Source: Candidatus Auribacterota bacterium (lineage in GTDB: Bacteria; Auribacterota; JAFGBW01; JAFGJP01). Taken from it: a stretch of DNA of 64,000 nt. The notes under the pieces were generated by a model that did no database searches, had not been told where the DNA came from, and saw nothing but the letters and a program-made list of their open reading frames with translations. The stretch spans positions 1-64,000 of the forward strand of contig JAGLFH010000049.1 in assembly GCA_023144635.1 (NCBI GenBank), given 5' to 3'. This document shows positions 7,105 to 16,209 of this stretch, one piece after another (positions within the stretch are counted from its first letter, which is position 1; every line of letters starts with the position of its first letter). Position numbers and translations under genes: made by a program.

Positions 7105-9939
7105 TTAAAAGGCATCAGTTAAAACTTTTTTAAGAAATTCCCCGGTATAGCTCTTTTTAATAAATGTTATTTCTTCAGGAGTTCCTGTAGCTATGACCTC
7201 ACCGCCTTTATTTCCACCTTCTGGTCCAAGATCTATAATGTGATCAGCGCATTTTATCACATCAAGATTATGTTCTATAACAAGAACAGTATTTCCCATA
7301 TCAACAAGCTTTTGCAGAACATGTAAAAGAAGATGTATATCTGCAAAATGGAGGCCTGTAGTAGGTTCATCTAAAATATAAAAAGTGTTTCCGGTAGATT
7401 TTTTTGCAAGTTCTGCAGATAACTTTACCCTTTGTGCTTCTCCGCCGGAAAGAGTATTGGACGGCTGTCCAAGTTTTATATAACCTAACCCAACATCTTT
7501 AAGCATTTTTAATCGGCTATGAATTTGAGGAAAGTTCTTAAAATCCATAATAGCTTCATCCACCGTTGAATTAAGGATATCTGTAATGTTTTTCCCTTTA
7601 TATGTGACTTGGAGTGTTTCTCTGTTATATCGTTCACCTTTGCAGGCCTCACATTGAACATATACATCGGGTAAAAAATGCATCTCTATTTTTTTTGTTC
7701 CTGCCCCGTGGCATGTTTCACAGCGTCCGCCTTTTACATTGAAGCTGAAACGCCCGGGACCATAACCGCGTACTTTTGCTTCAGGGAGCTCAGAGAAAAA
7801 TAACCGGATATGATTAAAAAGGTCAGTGTATGTGGCAGGATTAGAACGCGGAGTCTTTCCGATTGGAGATTGGTTTATGATCTGCAGTTTGTCTATTAGT
7901 TCTGTTCCATGTATAGAATCAAAATCACCCTGTCTTACATTTGCCCGGTTTATTTTTCTGTGTAGAGAATTATATAAAATATCACTTACCAGAGTACTTT
8001 TACCTGATCCTGACACACCTGTAACAGCAGTAAAAACACCTAATGGTATGGTTATGTCAATATTTTTCAAATTATGTTCACGGCATCCTTTTAATGAAAT
8101 AATTTTTGTTTTTTGTAAAGGTCTCCGTTTTTTTGGAACCGCAATATTCAACTTTTTGCTTAAGTATTTTCCTGTCAGTGAATGGGAGCACTTTTTTATT
8201 TCATCTAGAGAACCGCTGCAAAGCACATGTCCTCCATAATTACCGGCTCCTGGTCCAAGATCGATGATATGATCTGCCTTGGTAATAGTTTCTTCATCAT
8301 GTTCAACTATTATTATGGAATTTCCAAGATCCCGTAGGTCGATCAAAGATTTTAAAAGACGTTCATTGTCTTTTTGATGAAGCCCTATTGTGGGTTCATC
8401 TAATATGTATAATACACCAACTAAGCCTGACCCTATTTGAGTGGCAAGTCTTATGCGCTGTGCTTCTCCTCCTGCCAGAGTTGAACTTTTTCTATCAAGA
8501 GAAAGATAAGAGAGACCTACATTTTGTAAGAATTGAAGCCGTGAACGGATCTCTTTTAAGAGTTCATAAGATATTTTTGCTTTTTCACCTGTAAAATCTA
8601 AAGAGTCAAAAAATTGTTTAAGCTTATCTATTGTCATTAAGGAAAGCTCTATTATATTTTTTTCTGCTATCGTTATTGAAAGAGATTCTTTTCTTAAACG
8701 GGTTCCTTTGCAATCCGGACAATCTTGTTCGATCATATAGCGAGCCAGAGTATTTTTAATAGAATAACTGTCTGTTTCGCACCAGCGGTTATATAAAATT
8801 TTTAATACACCTTTGAAAACTTCGCGTTTTTCGATCTGTTTTCCAGAACGCCAAGCGGGGATATCTATGAATTCTCCCTTACTCCCGTGTAATATAATAT
8901 CACGGAAATTTTTTGGAATATCAATGTACGGAATATCAAGACTGAAGCCGTATTTTTCTGAAAGAGATTTAAGTATTTTACGATTTTCATTAAGGTTGGG
9001 GATATCTTTTTGAAGCCATGGTTCTACTGCTCCTTCGTTAAGCGTCATAGATACATCTGGGGTAACAAGCTCAGCATCAGGGCACATAATAGTTCCTATT
9101 CCGTGACAAAGAGGACATGCTCCGTATGGACTATTAAAAGAAAACATCCTTGGACTGATCTCTCCGTAACTTATGCCGCATTGCGGGCAAGCGCTTAATT
9201 CACTAAAGATCCGTTCTGTTCCGGAATCTAAATTTTGAACTATAAGTAAACCGCTTCCAAGTTTAAGTGCAGTTTCAACAGATTCGAAAAGTCTTTTAAA
9301 AATATTTTTTTTAATTACGATCCTATCCACAACAACATCTATGTCATGTATAACATTTTTTTTCAGTTCTATTTTGTCAGAAAGATCGAAAACATCTTTA
9401 TTGATACGGATCTTTAAGAAACCTGAAGAGCGTAAGCTTGCTAATAATTTTTCATGAGTTCCTTTCCGTCCTTTTACAACAGATGCCAATAACTGTATTT
9501 TTGTTTTCAAAGGATAGTTTATTATTTGATCTGCTATTTCCTGCACAGACTGGCTTGCTATCATAGTGCCACAGCTATAACAATGCGCTTTTCCGACACG
9601 TGCAAAAAGAAGGCGAAGATAATCATAGATATCTGTAATGGTACCAACTGTTGAACGTGGATTATGGCCAATAGTCTTTTGACCAATGGAAATAGCTGGA
9701 GAAAGACCTTCTATATAATCAAGGTCAGGTTTTTGTAATTGCTGCAGGAATTGCCTTGCGTAGGTTGATAGACTCTCAACATACCTTCGCTGTCCTTCAG
9801 CAAAAATGGTGTCAAAAGCAAGGGAGGATTTTCCGCTTCCACTTACACCTGTAAGAACCACCAATTTGTTTCTTGGTATGGTTATATCAATGTTTTTTAA
9901 ATTGTGTTCTCTAGCGCCTTTTATAATAATATTTTTCAT
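7105..9939 (-). CDS. uvrA: Excinuclease ABC subunit A (UvrA)
   Basis: UvrA is the damage-recognising ATPase of nucleotide excision repair. At 944 residues it is full length with two ABC modules: Walker A motifs GVSGSGKSSLAFDT and GVSGSGKSTLVSDIL, and signature motifs LAGGEAQRIRLATQIGSGL and LSGGEAQRVKLSAEL. Zinc-binding cysteine clusters (CPQC..CPLC and CETC..CEAC) are intact. It is the first gene of a minus-strand run followed 54 bases later by the STAS and PilZ genes. Confidence 0.98.
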   Translation of the reverse strand: MKNIIIKGAREHNLKNIDITIPRNKLVVLTGVSGSGKSSLAFDTIFAEGQRRYVESLSTYARQFLQQLQKPDLDYIEGLSPAISIGQKTIGHNPRSTVGTITDIYDYLRLLFARVGKAHCYSCGTMIASQSVQEIADQIINYPLKTKIQLLASVVKGRKGTHEKLLASLRSSGFLKIRINKDVFDLSDKIELKKNVIHDIDVVVDRIVIKKNIFKRLFESVETALKLGSGLLIVQNLDSGTERIFSELSACPQCGISYGEISPRMFSFNSPYGACPLCHGIGTIMCPDAELVTPDVSMTLNEGAVEPWLQKDIPNLNENRKILKSLSEKYGFSLDIPYIDIPKNFRDIILHGSKGEFIDIPAWRSGKQIEKREVFKGVLKILYNRWCETDSYSIKNTLARYMIEQDCPDCKGTRLRKESLSITIAEKNIIELSLMTIDKLKQFFDSLDFTGEKAKISYELLKEIRSRLQFLQNVGLSYLSLDRKSSTLAGGEAQRIRLATQIGSGLVGVLYILDEPTIGLHQKDNERLLKSLIDLRDLGNSIIIVEHDEETITKADHIIDLGPGAGNYGGHVLCSGSLDEIKKCSHSLTGKYLSKKLNIAVPKKRRPLQKTKIISLKGCREHNLKNIDITIPLGVFTAVTGVSGSGKSTLVSDILYNSLHRKINRANVRQGDFDSIHGTELIDKLQIINQSPIGKTPRSNPATYTDLFNHIRLFFSELPEAKVRGYGPGRFSFNVKGGRCETCHGAGTKKIEMHFLPDVYVQCEACKGERYNRETLQVTYKGKNITDILNSTVDEAIMDFKNFPQIHSRLKMLKDVGLGYIKLGQPSNTLSGGEAQRVKLSAELAKKSTGNTFYILDEPTTGLHFADIHLLLHVLQKLVDMGNTVLVIEHNLDVIKCADHIIDLGPEGGNKGGEVIATGTPEEITFIKKSYTGEFLKKVLTDAF

Positions 9940-10123
9940 ATAAATCCTTATTTTGGCAAAACAGAATATTTTACTCTTTTTCTTTATAAAAGGGAAGTCG
10001 AGATTATTATTAAAGAATTAAATCTTTTCCGGAACTTTTCCGAGTTATTTTGTACTAAAGATGTAATAGGTTGATAAATGGCTAGTTACGGATGTTTATA
10101 TTTGTATTTTAATTTATTAGATA

Positions 10124-10152
10124 TTGACTTTTGTTAATGATTTTGGGATAGT
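10124..10152 (+). promoter_or_regulatory. Promoter for tRNA-Ala and the nfeD genes
   Basis: TTGACT (10124-10129) is followed after a 17-base spacer by GATAGT (10147-10152), a fair sigma-70 type promoter. It is about 45 bases upstream of the tRNA. The remaining 9940-10123 shows nothing recognisable. Confidence 0.55.
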
Positions 10153-10198
10153 ATGAAGTTAATTATTAAAAAAAAGTTATTCCAACTATTTAAAAGCT

Positions 10199-10271
10199 GG
10201 GGGATTAGCTCAGTTGGGAGAGCGTTTGGCTGGCAGCCAAAAGGTCACCGGTTCGAACCCGGTATCCTCCA
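10199..10271 (+). tRNA. tRNA-Ala (GGC)
   Basis: A complete 73-base cloverleaf. The acceptor stem contains the alanine identity pair G3:U70. The D stem is GCTC/GAGC, the anticodon loop is CTGGCAG with anticodon GGC (reads GCC), and the T arm is ACCGG/CCGGT with loop TTCGAAC. Discriminator A is at 10271; CCA is not encoded. The tRNA lies only 11 bases before the nfeD start and in frame with it, so a longer reading frame beginning at 10153 would wrongly translate the tRNA. Confidence 0.97.
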
Positions 10272-10281
10272 AAGAACTATT

Positions 10282-11664
10282 ATGCTTAATAAAAAGTTAA
10301 ACCTTATATTTATTTTTTTGTTGGCAATCTGCACGACTCTTACTTATTCCTGTTTTGCTCAATCAGAAAATTATTCTACATGTATAATTCCTGTCAAGGG
10401 AATGGTTGACAAAGGCCTTTCCGGTTTTATAAAAAGAGCAATAGATGAAGCTGGAAAAGCAGGTTGCAGTAAAGTTATTTTTGAAATAGATACTTTTGGC
10501 GGGCGGGTCGATGCAGCTGTAGAAATTAGAGATCTTATTCTTGATGCTCCTTTTGATGTTACCGTTGCCTTTATAAATAAAAGAGCTATTTCAGCAGGTG
10601 CACTTATTGCTCTTTCAAGTAAAATGATCATTATGGCAGAAGGAGGAACCATAGGTGCTGCTCAGCCTGTTCAAATGGGAGCTAAATCAGAAAATAAAGA
10701 TGTTTCAGAAAAATATGTATCTTATTTGAGAAAAGAATTTAAAGCGACGGCAGAGACAAATGGACATCCTACTGAAATAGCCGAAGCGTTTGTTGATAAT
10801 GATGTAGAAATAGAGGGTGTAATAGAAAAAGGAAAGCTTCTTACTTTGACATCTCAGGAAGCAAAAGATAATGGATTAATAGAGGATATTATTCCTTCTA
10901 TGGAAGGTGTCTTTGAAAAGTTAGAGATATCTAAAGATGAAGTAATGGATTCTTCAATGAACTGGTCTGAAGTCGTTGTCAGAATACTTACTCATCCGGT
11001 ATTAAGTTCTTTTTTGCTTAGTTTTGGATTTCTTGGAATAATATTTGAACTTCGTATTCCGGGATTTGGTGTATCCGGGATAATTGGTGTTACATGTCTT
11101 CTTCTATTCTTTCTTGGTCATTATTTAATAGGAATGGCCGAGTGGTTTGATATGATGCTCTTTACTATAGGGGTAGTCCTTATAATTATAGAGATTCTGG
11201 TAATACCGGGTTTTGGCATAACCGGAATAATAGGTTCTATTCTTATGCTTACGGGTTTGTTTCTTTCACTTATAAAAAGAGAAATACCTACAGTGCCTAT
11301 TCCAACATATCAATACGGCGATGCTTTAGAGGTGCTTGCTCTTGCAATTATCATAGCAGTAACTGGTGCATGGGTTACTTTTAAATATTTTTTACCATCT
11401 GCTGTTGTAAGCAGCAGGCTTTTTTTGAGCAAGACACTTGATAGCCAATCTGGAGGGAAAAATGTATCTTCAGTTATAAATGATGCCTTATTAGGAAAAA
11501 CCGGAATAGTACATACAACATTGCGGCCGGCCGGAAAGGCTTTTATTGAAAACAAGCTTTATGATGTTGTAAGTTATGATGAATTTATCGAAAAAGGAAC
11601 TTCTATTATAGTAAAAGAAGCTACACAAACACGCATTGTTGTTGAAGAATTAGAAGGAGAATAA
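10282..11664 (+). CDS. NfeD-type membrane serine protease (long form)
   Basis: Long NfeD proteins join an exported ClpP-like serine protease, a multi-pass membrane region and a C-terminal OB-fold, and are usually paired with a stomatin/flotillin protein. The ATG at 10282, after the tRNA, begins a clear signal peptide (MLNKKLNLIFIFLLAIC). The protease region shows FEIDTFGGRVDAAVEIRD, the serine segment AISAGALIALSSK and GGTIGAAQPV. Several glycine-rich membrane segments follow (about residues 235-375), then the OB-fold tail. The second nfeD and floA downstream fit this pairing. Length is 460 residues. Confidence 0.92.
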   Translation: MLNKKLNLIFIFLLAICTTLTYSCFAQSENYSTCIIPVKGMVDKGLSGFIKRAIDEAGKAGCSKVIFEIDTFGGRVDAAVEIRDLILDAPFDVTVAFINKRAISAGALIALSSKMIIMAEGGTIGAAQPVQMGAKSENKDVSEKYVSYLRKEFKATAETNGHPTEIAEAFVDNDVEIEGVIEKGKLLTLTSQEAKDNGLIEDIIPSMEGVFEKLEISKDEVMDSSMNWSEVVVRILTHPVLSSFLLSFGFLGIIFELRIPGFGVSGIIGVTCLLLFFLGHYLIGMAEWFDMMLFTIGVVLIIIEILVIPGFGITGIIGSILMLTGLFLSLIKREIPTVPIPTYQYGDALEVLALAIIIAVTGAWVTFKYFLPSAVVSSRLFLSKTLDSQSGGKNVSSVINDALLGKTGIVHTTLRPAGKAFIENKLYDVVSYDEFIEKGTSIIVKEATQTRIVVEELEGE

Positions 11665-11665
11665 A

Positions 11666-12130
11666 ATGGGAAAATATATTTTTGGGCTTTATCTGATAGG
11701 TATAATATTTATTTTACTTGAAATATATATTCCTGGCGGAGTTCTTGGCATTATTGGTTTTGTTTCGCTTCTTCTTTGTGTAGCGCTCAGTTTTACTTTT
11801 GGCGTGAACTTTGGTTTACTAATGTCTTTTATAACCCTTGTTTCACTTGCTGCAGGAGTATATTTTGTAATAAAATATATTCCCGAATCACCTATAGGGA
11901 AAAAGCTTTTTCTCACCCGTACTTTGAAAAGAGATAAAGATACAGAAGAGAGTTTTGATAGATTTATAGGAAAAGAAGGTATTGCCATTACGGATCTTCG
12001 TCCGAGCGGAACAGCAAAAATCAATAATCGGAGAATTGATGTCGTTACAGAAGGCGACTATATAGATAAAGATAAAAAAATAAGCGTAATTGCAGTTGAA
12101 GGTAATCGTGTTATTGTAAGAGAAATTTAA
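11666..12130 (+). CDS. NfeD-like membrane protein (short form)
   Basis: A 154-residue protein with N-terminal membrane helices (about residues 5-75) and a C-terminal OB-fold ending with the NfeD signature (GKEGIAITDLRPSGTAKI...). Short NfeD proteins are thought to stabilise or regulate flotillin/stomatin partners. It begins two bases after the long nfeD stop. The stop is immediately followed by the first MITE-like repeat. Confidence 0.88.
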   Translation: MGKYIFGLYLIGIIFILLEIYIPGGVLGIIGFVSLLLCVALSFTFGVNFGLLMSFITLVSLAAGVYFVIKYIPESPIGKKLFLTRTLKRDKDTEESFDRFIGKEGIAITDLRPSGTAKINNRRIDVVTEGDYIDKDKKISVIAVEGNRVIVREI

Positions 12131-12131
12131 T

Positions 12132-12412
12132 CTGAATATTTCATGAAAACAACCAAAGAACATTTATTACTCATAATGATAAAATAGAAGAAACTAAAAA
12201 AATTAAAAAACTATTTTCAAATTGTTAGCAAATAATCTTAAAGGAAAGGATTTTTTATTTGTTTGTTTTCACCAAAGGCAAACTAATTGCACCACATCTG
12301 TTGCGTTATCAAACTCTTGTCACGTTTCACCTGGATCCCGGATCAGAGTCCGGGATGACAACGATATTTGATGCCTTGCAGCTGTAGCACACTTAGATTG
12401 TGAAATATTCAG
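12132..12412. repeat. MITE-like repeat, copy 1
   Basis: A 281-bp element with perfect 12-bp terminal inverted repeats (CTGAATATTTCA / TGAAATATTCAG). It contains a hairpin ATCCCGGA-loop-TCCGGGAT at 12335-12356. Related copies lie at 15211-15475 and 18793-19080. It has no coding capacity and starts one base after a stop codon. This accounts for the gap between nfeD and floA. Confidence 0.75.
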
Positions 12413-12455
12413 GTATACAAGTTAGAAAAATAACCAAATAAAGGAGGGATTTAAT

Positions 12456-13463
12456 ATGGGAGGAATGGTTGTAATTGTTTTAGCCATAATTGTTTTTGCT
12501 CTTTTCATAGTCTTTGTTTCATATTTTAAGATATGGATCAGAGCAACTGCCGCTGGTGCACATGTTTCTGTTGTTTCTCTAGTTGGTATGAGTCTACGGA
12601 AGGTTCCGCCTGCAGTGATCGTTGATTCAAGGATCATGGCTATAAAAGCAGGTCTTAGTGCGATCACGACGGATGATCTGGAAGCTCATTACATGGCAGG
12701 AGGAAATGTATATAATGTTGTACGTGCACTTATTGCGGCAGATAAGGCGAGTATCGCGCTTGTATTTCAAAAAGCTGCTGCAATTGATCTTGCCGGAAGA
12801 AATGTTCTTGAGGCCGTACAGACAAGTGTTAATCCAAAAGTTATTGATTGCCCTGATCCTACTAAGGGAAAGTCAACAGTTGATGCTGTAGCTAAAGATG
12901 GTATTCAGGTTAAAGCAAAAGCAAGAGTTACAGTTCGTGCAAACATTGAACGGTTAATTGGTGGTGCTACTGAAGAGACTATCATAGCGCGTGTAGGTGA
13001 AGGTATTGTTACTACGATCGGTTCATCTATAACACACAAAACGGTTTTGGAAAATCCTGATTCGATCTCTAAAAAAGTATTAGAAAAAGGACTGGATTCC
13101 GGTACCGCTTTTGAGATACTTTCAATTGATATTGCTGATATAGATATTGGAGAGAATATTGGTGCTAAATTGCAGGCAGATCAGGCCGAAGCAGATAAAA
13201 GAAAAGCTCAAGCTGAGGCAGAGAAACGCCGTGCTATGGCTGTTGCTGAGGAACAGGAGATGCGTGCGAGAGTTCAAGAAATGCATGCAAAAGTGGTTGA
13301 GGCGGAAGCCCAGATACCTCAGGCCATATCTGAATCTTTCCGCAGCGGAAATCTTGGTATTATGGATTATTATAGGATGAATAATATAATGTCTGATACA
13401 GATATGAGAAATTCTATTGCTGGTAAGAAATCTGACGGGAAAGAATCTCCGGAAACACTTTAA
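12456..13463 (+). CDS. floA: Flotillin-like protein FloA
   Basis: FloA forms membrane microdomains. The 335-residue protein has an N-terminal membrane hairpin ([20 protein letters not shown]), the SPFH segment ([18 protein letters not shown]...), and an Ala/Glu-rich coiled coil ([20 protein letters not shown]) as in B. subtilis YqfA. AAGGAGGGA just before the ATG is a strong ribosome binding site. Its position after two nfeD genes matches the known NfeD-flotillin association. The MITE-like repeat separates it from them. Confidence 0.95.
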   Translation: MGGMVVIVLAIIVFALFIVFVSYFKIWIRATAAGAHVSVVSLVGMSLRKVPPAVIVDSRIMAIKAGLSAITTDDLEAHYMAGGNVYNVVRALIAADKASIALVFQKAAAIDLAGRNVLEAVQTSVNPKVIDCPDPTKGKSTVDAVAKDGIQVKAKARVTVRANIERLIGGATEETIIARVGEGIVTTIGSSITHKTVLENPDSISKKVLEKGLDSGTAFEILSIDIADIDIGENIGAKLQADQAEADKRKAQAEAEKRRAMAVAEEQEMRARVQEMHAKVVEAEAQIPQAISESFRSGNLGIMDYYRMNNIMSDTDMRNSIAGKKSDGKESPETL

Positions 13464-13476
13464 AAGGAAATGAACT

Positions 13477-13959
13477 ATGAAAGACCCCGGTTTTTTTATA
13501 ATTGTTGCAATAGTGATAATTGTAAACATTATCAAGAAGCTGAAAGAAAGTTCACAGAGCAGTAAAAGTAGTAATAGGATCTCTTCTTCTTCAGGATCAT
13601 CGAATGCAGGAGGAACTCTGGATGATTTTTTAAATTCTTTTAAAGCATCATCAATGCCTGCTGCATCTAATGAGCCGTTAATTTATACGGAGGAGCAGGT
13701 ACTAAAAGTAGCAGCAGCAAAAACAGCTGTGCCAAATGAGAATATGTTCAATAAAATGAACTTTAATGAAGTATCGGAAGGACCTCTTGTAGATATAAAG
13801 AAAAGAACCGAACTAGGAGTAAGTTCAGAAATTTCTCAGCAAAGCAATTGTGGATTTGATCTGAAATTTTCAGCTCAAAATATAAAAAACGCATTTATAA
13901 TGAAAGAAATTTTGTCTCCTCCTGTTGCTTTACGAAAAAAAGAAGGTGATCTTTTCTGA
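13477..13959 (+). CDS. Hypothetical single-pass membrane protein after floA
   Basis: This 160-residue protein begins with a membrane anchor (about residues 5-20), then a serine-rich low-complexity linker (residues 28-48) and a hydrophilic region. The C-terminal segment NAFIMKEILSPPVALRK resembles a short motif seen in small proteins encoded beside FloA; that comparison is from memory. It starts 13 bases after floA with a GGAAATG-type site and ends at a strong terminator, so it belongs to the floA unit. Function unknown. Confidence 0.75.
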   Translation: MKDPGFFIIVAIVIIVNIIKKLKESSQSSKSSNRISSSSGSSNAGGTLDDFLNSFKASSMPAASNEPLIYTEEQVLKVAAAKTAVPNENMFNKMNFNEVSEGPLVDIKKRTELGVSSEISQQSNCGFDLKFSAQNIKNAFIMKEILSPPVALRKKEGDLF

Positions 13960-13988
13960 TTTTGTGAACTATAGAACGTAATTAAGAA

Positions 13989-14020
13989 AAAAGGCCTGCT
14001 TTTTAGCAGGCCTTTTTATT
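13989..14020 (+). terminator. Rho-independent terminator after the floA unit
   Basis: A perfect 12-bp stem (13989-14000 with 14005-14016), a TTTT loop and a T-rich 3' end. It separates the floA unit from mazG. Confidence 0.93.
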
Positions 14021-14062
14021 ATAATCAAGTAGAAGATCATAAGAATATAAAAGGAAAACATT

Positions 14063-14875
14063 GTGGAGAACTTAAAAGAAAAAGCAGAAAAATTATTATG
14101 GATAATGAATAGTTTGCGGGAAAAATGCCCGTGGGATAAGAAGCAATCCCATGAATCTCTTATAAAATATTTGCAGGAAGAGACCTTTGAAGTAATAGAG
14201 GCAATGCATTCAGGCAATGCAGCTTTGTTTAAAGAAGAGCTGGGAGATCTGTTGTTTCAGATAATTTTTCATGCATGTATTGCAGAAGAAAAAGGGACTT
14301 TTGATCTATCGGATGTTATTGATGCTATAAATGATAAAATGATATCCCGGCATCCACATGTTTTTGAAAAATCAGAAGAATTATTAGATGACGAATTATC
14401 ATTAAAAACATTTTGGAATGAAAGAAAAGCAGCGGAAAGGGAGGGTTCTCCCCCTGTTTCATTTAAGGAAATAGCTTCACAAAAAGGAACAACTCTTTTA
14501 CAAAAAGCTTTAATAATGCAAAATTATGCAGCACGCAAAGGATTTGACTGGAGAAATGCAGAAGAAATAATAGATAAGATGGAAGAAGAGTTAAAAGAGT
14601 TACGAAGTTCTTTACATAATGGTAAAAGAGAAGAAATACAGGATGAGTTAGGTGATCTTATACTTGTAATAACAAATTTTTGCCGTTTTATGACCCTTGA
14701 TTTTGAGAAAACTTTCAAAATGGCAATTAATAAATTTGCGATGAGATTTACCGATTTGGAAGAAGAAATAATAAAAAAGGGAAAACCAATGCAAGAATAT
14801 TCTATTGAAACATTGGAAGCAATGTGGCAGGAAATAAAAGTTGTACAAGAAAAGAATAAAAGGGTTATCAATTGA
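14063..14875 (+). CDS. mazG: Nucleoside triphosphate pyrophosphohydrolase MazG
   Basis: MazG hydrolyses NTPs to NMP and pyrophosphate, helping remove damaged nucleotides. The first MazG domain shows REKCPWDKKQSHESLIKYL, the metal-binding glutamates EETFEVIEA and EELGDLLFQI. A second domain follows (KMEEELKELRSS.., QDELGDLILVITNF). At 270 residues it matches the two-domain bacterial form. The start is GTG at 14063 in the best-conserved frame. Confidence 0.94.
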   Translation: MENLKEKAEKLLWIMNSLREKCPWDKKQSHESLIKYLQEETFEVIEAMHSGNAALFKEELGDLLFQIIFHACIAEEKGTFDLSDVIDAINDKMISRHPHVFEKSEELLDDELSLKTFWNERKAAEREGSPPVSFKEIASQKGTTLLQKALIMQNYAARKGFDWRNAEEIIDKMEEELKELRSSLHNGKREEIQDELGDLILVITNFCRFMTLDFEKTFKMAINKFAMRFTDLEEEIIKKGKPMQEYSIETLEAMWQEIKVVQEKNKRVIN

Positions 14876-14935
14876 CATGGTTGGAAAAAAAGGTTATTAT
14901 ATTAAAAAATTTAATTTACTAGGAGGAAAAGGCTT

Positions 14936-15088
14936 ATGAAAAAGATTGTTTGCATAATTGCTCTTGTGAGCATTGTTTCTCTTCTTTCAGGTTGTGATAA
15001 TTTTCGCAAGAACACCAGACAAACCGGTAAGAACATCAATAATTTGGTTCTTGATGGTCACCGGCAGGATCTTTACGAAGATAATTAG
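14936..15088 (+). CDS. Small lipoprotein (50 residues), entericidin-like
   Basis: The reading frame encodes a signal peptide with lipobox LLSGC (lipidated Cys20) followed by a 30-residue charged tail ending in QDLYEDN. A perfect AGGAGG ribosome binding site at 14921-14926 lies nine bases before the ATG, and a strong terminator follows. The short polar tail (NFRKNTRQTGKNINN) is reminiscent of entericidin-type lipoproteins, but similarity this short is weak evidence. Strong translation signals suggest high expression. Confidence 0.82.
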   Translation: MKKIVCIIALVSIVSLLSGCDNFRKNTRQTGKNINNLVLDGHRQDLYEDN

Positions 15089-15169
15089 AGTTAATTTGTA
15101 AAGTTTTTTACCCACCTTTGCAAAAGCGGATACGCTTTGGCGAGGTTCCACAAATCTGAATTTAGCTAA

Positions 15170-15208
15170 TTACAGGGGCGTATTAATATACGCCCCTGTA
15201 ATTTTTTT
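15170..15208 (+). terminator. Rho-independent terminator after the small lipoprotein gene
   Basis: A 14-bp perfect stem (15170-15183 with 15188-15201), loop TAAT, then a run of seven T. A second inverted sequence around 15114-15150 has no T tract and resembles part of the palindromes at 47746-47780. Confidence 0.93.
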
Positions 15209-15210
15209 AT

Positions 15211-15475
15211 ACATGTTATTTCATAAAAACAGCCGAAGGAAAATTATATATCTTTGTTATCAGGGAAATAGAAAAAACAGAGATAAAAGAAGTTAGAGAT
15301 ATTTTGTTATTGCATTATTTTTATAAGGAAATAACTATTTTTTTCGGATGTTTTTACCAGAGGTGAGCCGATTGCGGCACATTCTCTTCGTTACCAAACA
15401 TTTGCAGTATGTTAATACAGCTGTATGTTTGATGCCTCGAGACCGCGCCACCCTCGACTCATGAAATATACATGT
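15211..15475. repeat. MITE-like repeat, copy 2 (diverged)
   Basis: Terminal inverted repeats ACATGT..ATTTCAT / ATGAAATATACATGT bound a 265-bp segment. It shares internal blocks with copy 3, notably ATAAAAACAGCCGAA near the left end and TTTTCGGATGTTTTTACCA in the middle. It is more diverged than copies 1 and 3 and lacks their GGATCCCGG hairpin. Together with the terminator it fills the gap between the lipoprotein and RNase P RNA genes. Confidence 0.6.
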
Positions 15476-15488
15476 AAATAAAATATTA

Positions 15489-15905
15489 TTTGGAAGCAAG
15501 GCGGCAGTCGCCTCAAAAAGTTTGTATTTGCTTTTGTGAATACAACTATTTATGGGGAGGAAAGTCCGAACTTCACAGGGCAGAGTGCCGGATAACGTCC
15601 GGTGTTTCGAATATAATGTTCGAAATAAGGAAAGTGCCACAGAAAAAATACCGCCATGTGTGTGATCGTTAAGGGGCAAAACCTCGTAGCAAAGCGCATG
15701 TGGTAAGGGTGAAAAGGCGAGGTAAGAGCTCACCGCTTTAAGCAGTAATGCTTGTAGGCATGGTAAACCCCACTCGAAGAAAGATCAAGCAGAGGTTATA
15801 AAACGGCCCGTTTTACCTCGGGTGGATCGCTGGAGATTTCGGGTAACCGTAATCCTAGATTAATGACTGCATAAAACAGAATTCGGCTTATGTCTTGCTT
15901 CCAAA
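15489..15905 (+). ncRNA. rnpB: RNase P RNA (type A)
   Basis: RNase P RNA is the catalytic subunit that removes tRNA 5' leaders. The conserved core GAGGAAAGTCCGAACTTC is followed by ACAGGGCAG, and the 3' core AGAATTCGGCTTA is present. The ends pair as helix P1 (TTTGGAAGCAAG with CTTGCTTCCAAA), which sets the boundaries. The conserved internal segments (GGTAAACCCCA; GGTGGATCGCTGG) are in order. Total length about 417 bases is normal. Reading frames on either strand here are not genes. Confidence 0.97.
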
Positions 15906-16194
15906 TAATTTAAAGGGGACGCAGATAAACGCAGATTAACAGGATAAAAAAAAAGAAAAGCTAGAGCCGCGAAGATACGCGAAGGAACACGAAGTCATGA
16001 ACCACATAGGGTTCATGATGAAGAAAATAAAGCGTAAAATGTCTGTCCTCCTAAAAGATTGGCAGATCTTCGATAGGGATCAAACCTGCCTGAACCGCTG
16101 TAAACAAAAATAAAAATGGGACGCGGATAAACGCAGATTAATCACGTGACAGGATAAAAGTGGTAATTTTTGCTGGAAAAAATAAATATAGATT
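15906..16194. repeat. Repeat-rich gap next to the RAYT gene
   Basis: Two direct copies of GACGCRGATAAACGCAGATTAA lie at about 15918 and 16120. A hairpin TCATGAACC-acatag-GGTTCATGA lies at 15995-16018. A segment near 16033 (GTAAAATGTCTGTCCTCC) resembles 46507-46525 in the other repeat-rich gap. No gene is seen. Such sequences commonly gather beside RAYT transposase genes, which act on REP palindromes. Confidence 0.7.
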
Positions 16195-16209
16195 TTGGAA
16201 GAAATAGTA

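Noticed and set aside
10153-10281. N-terminal extension of the long nfeD frame
   Set aside because: It would translate through the tRNA-Ala; the signal peptide starts at 10282.
15335-15733. Reading frames on both strands over 15335-15733
   Set aside because: They overlap the RNase P RNA and a repeat, and have no protein features.
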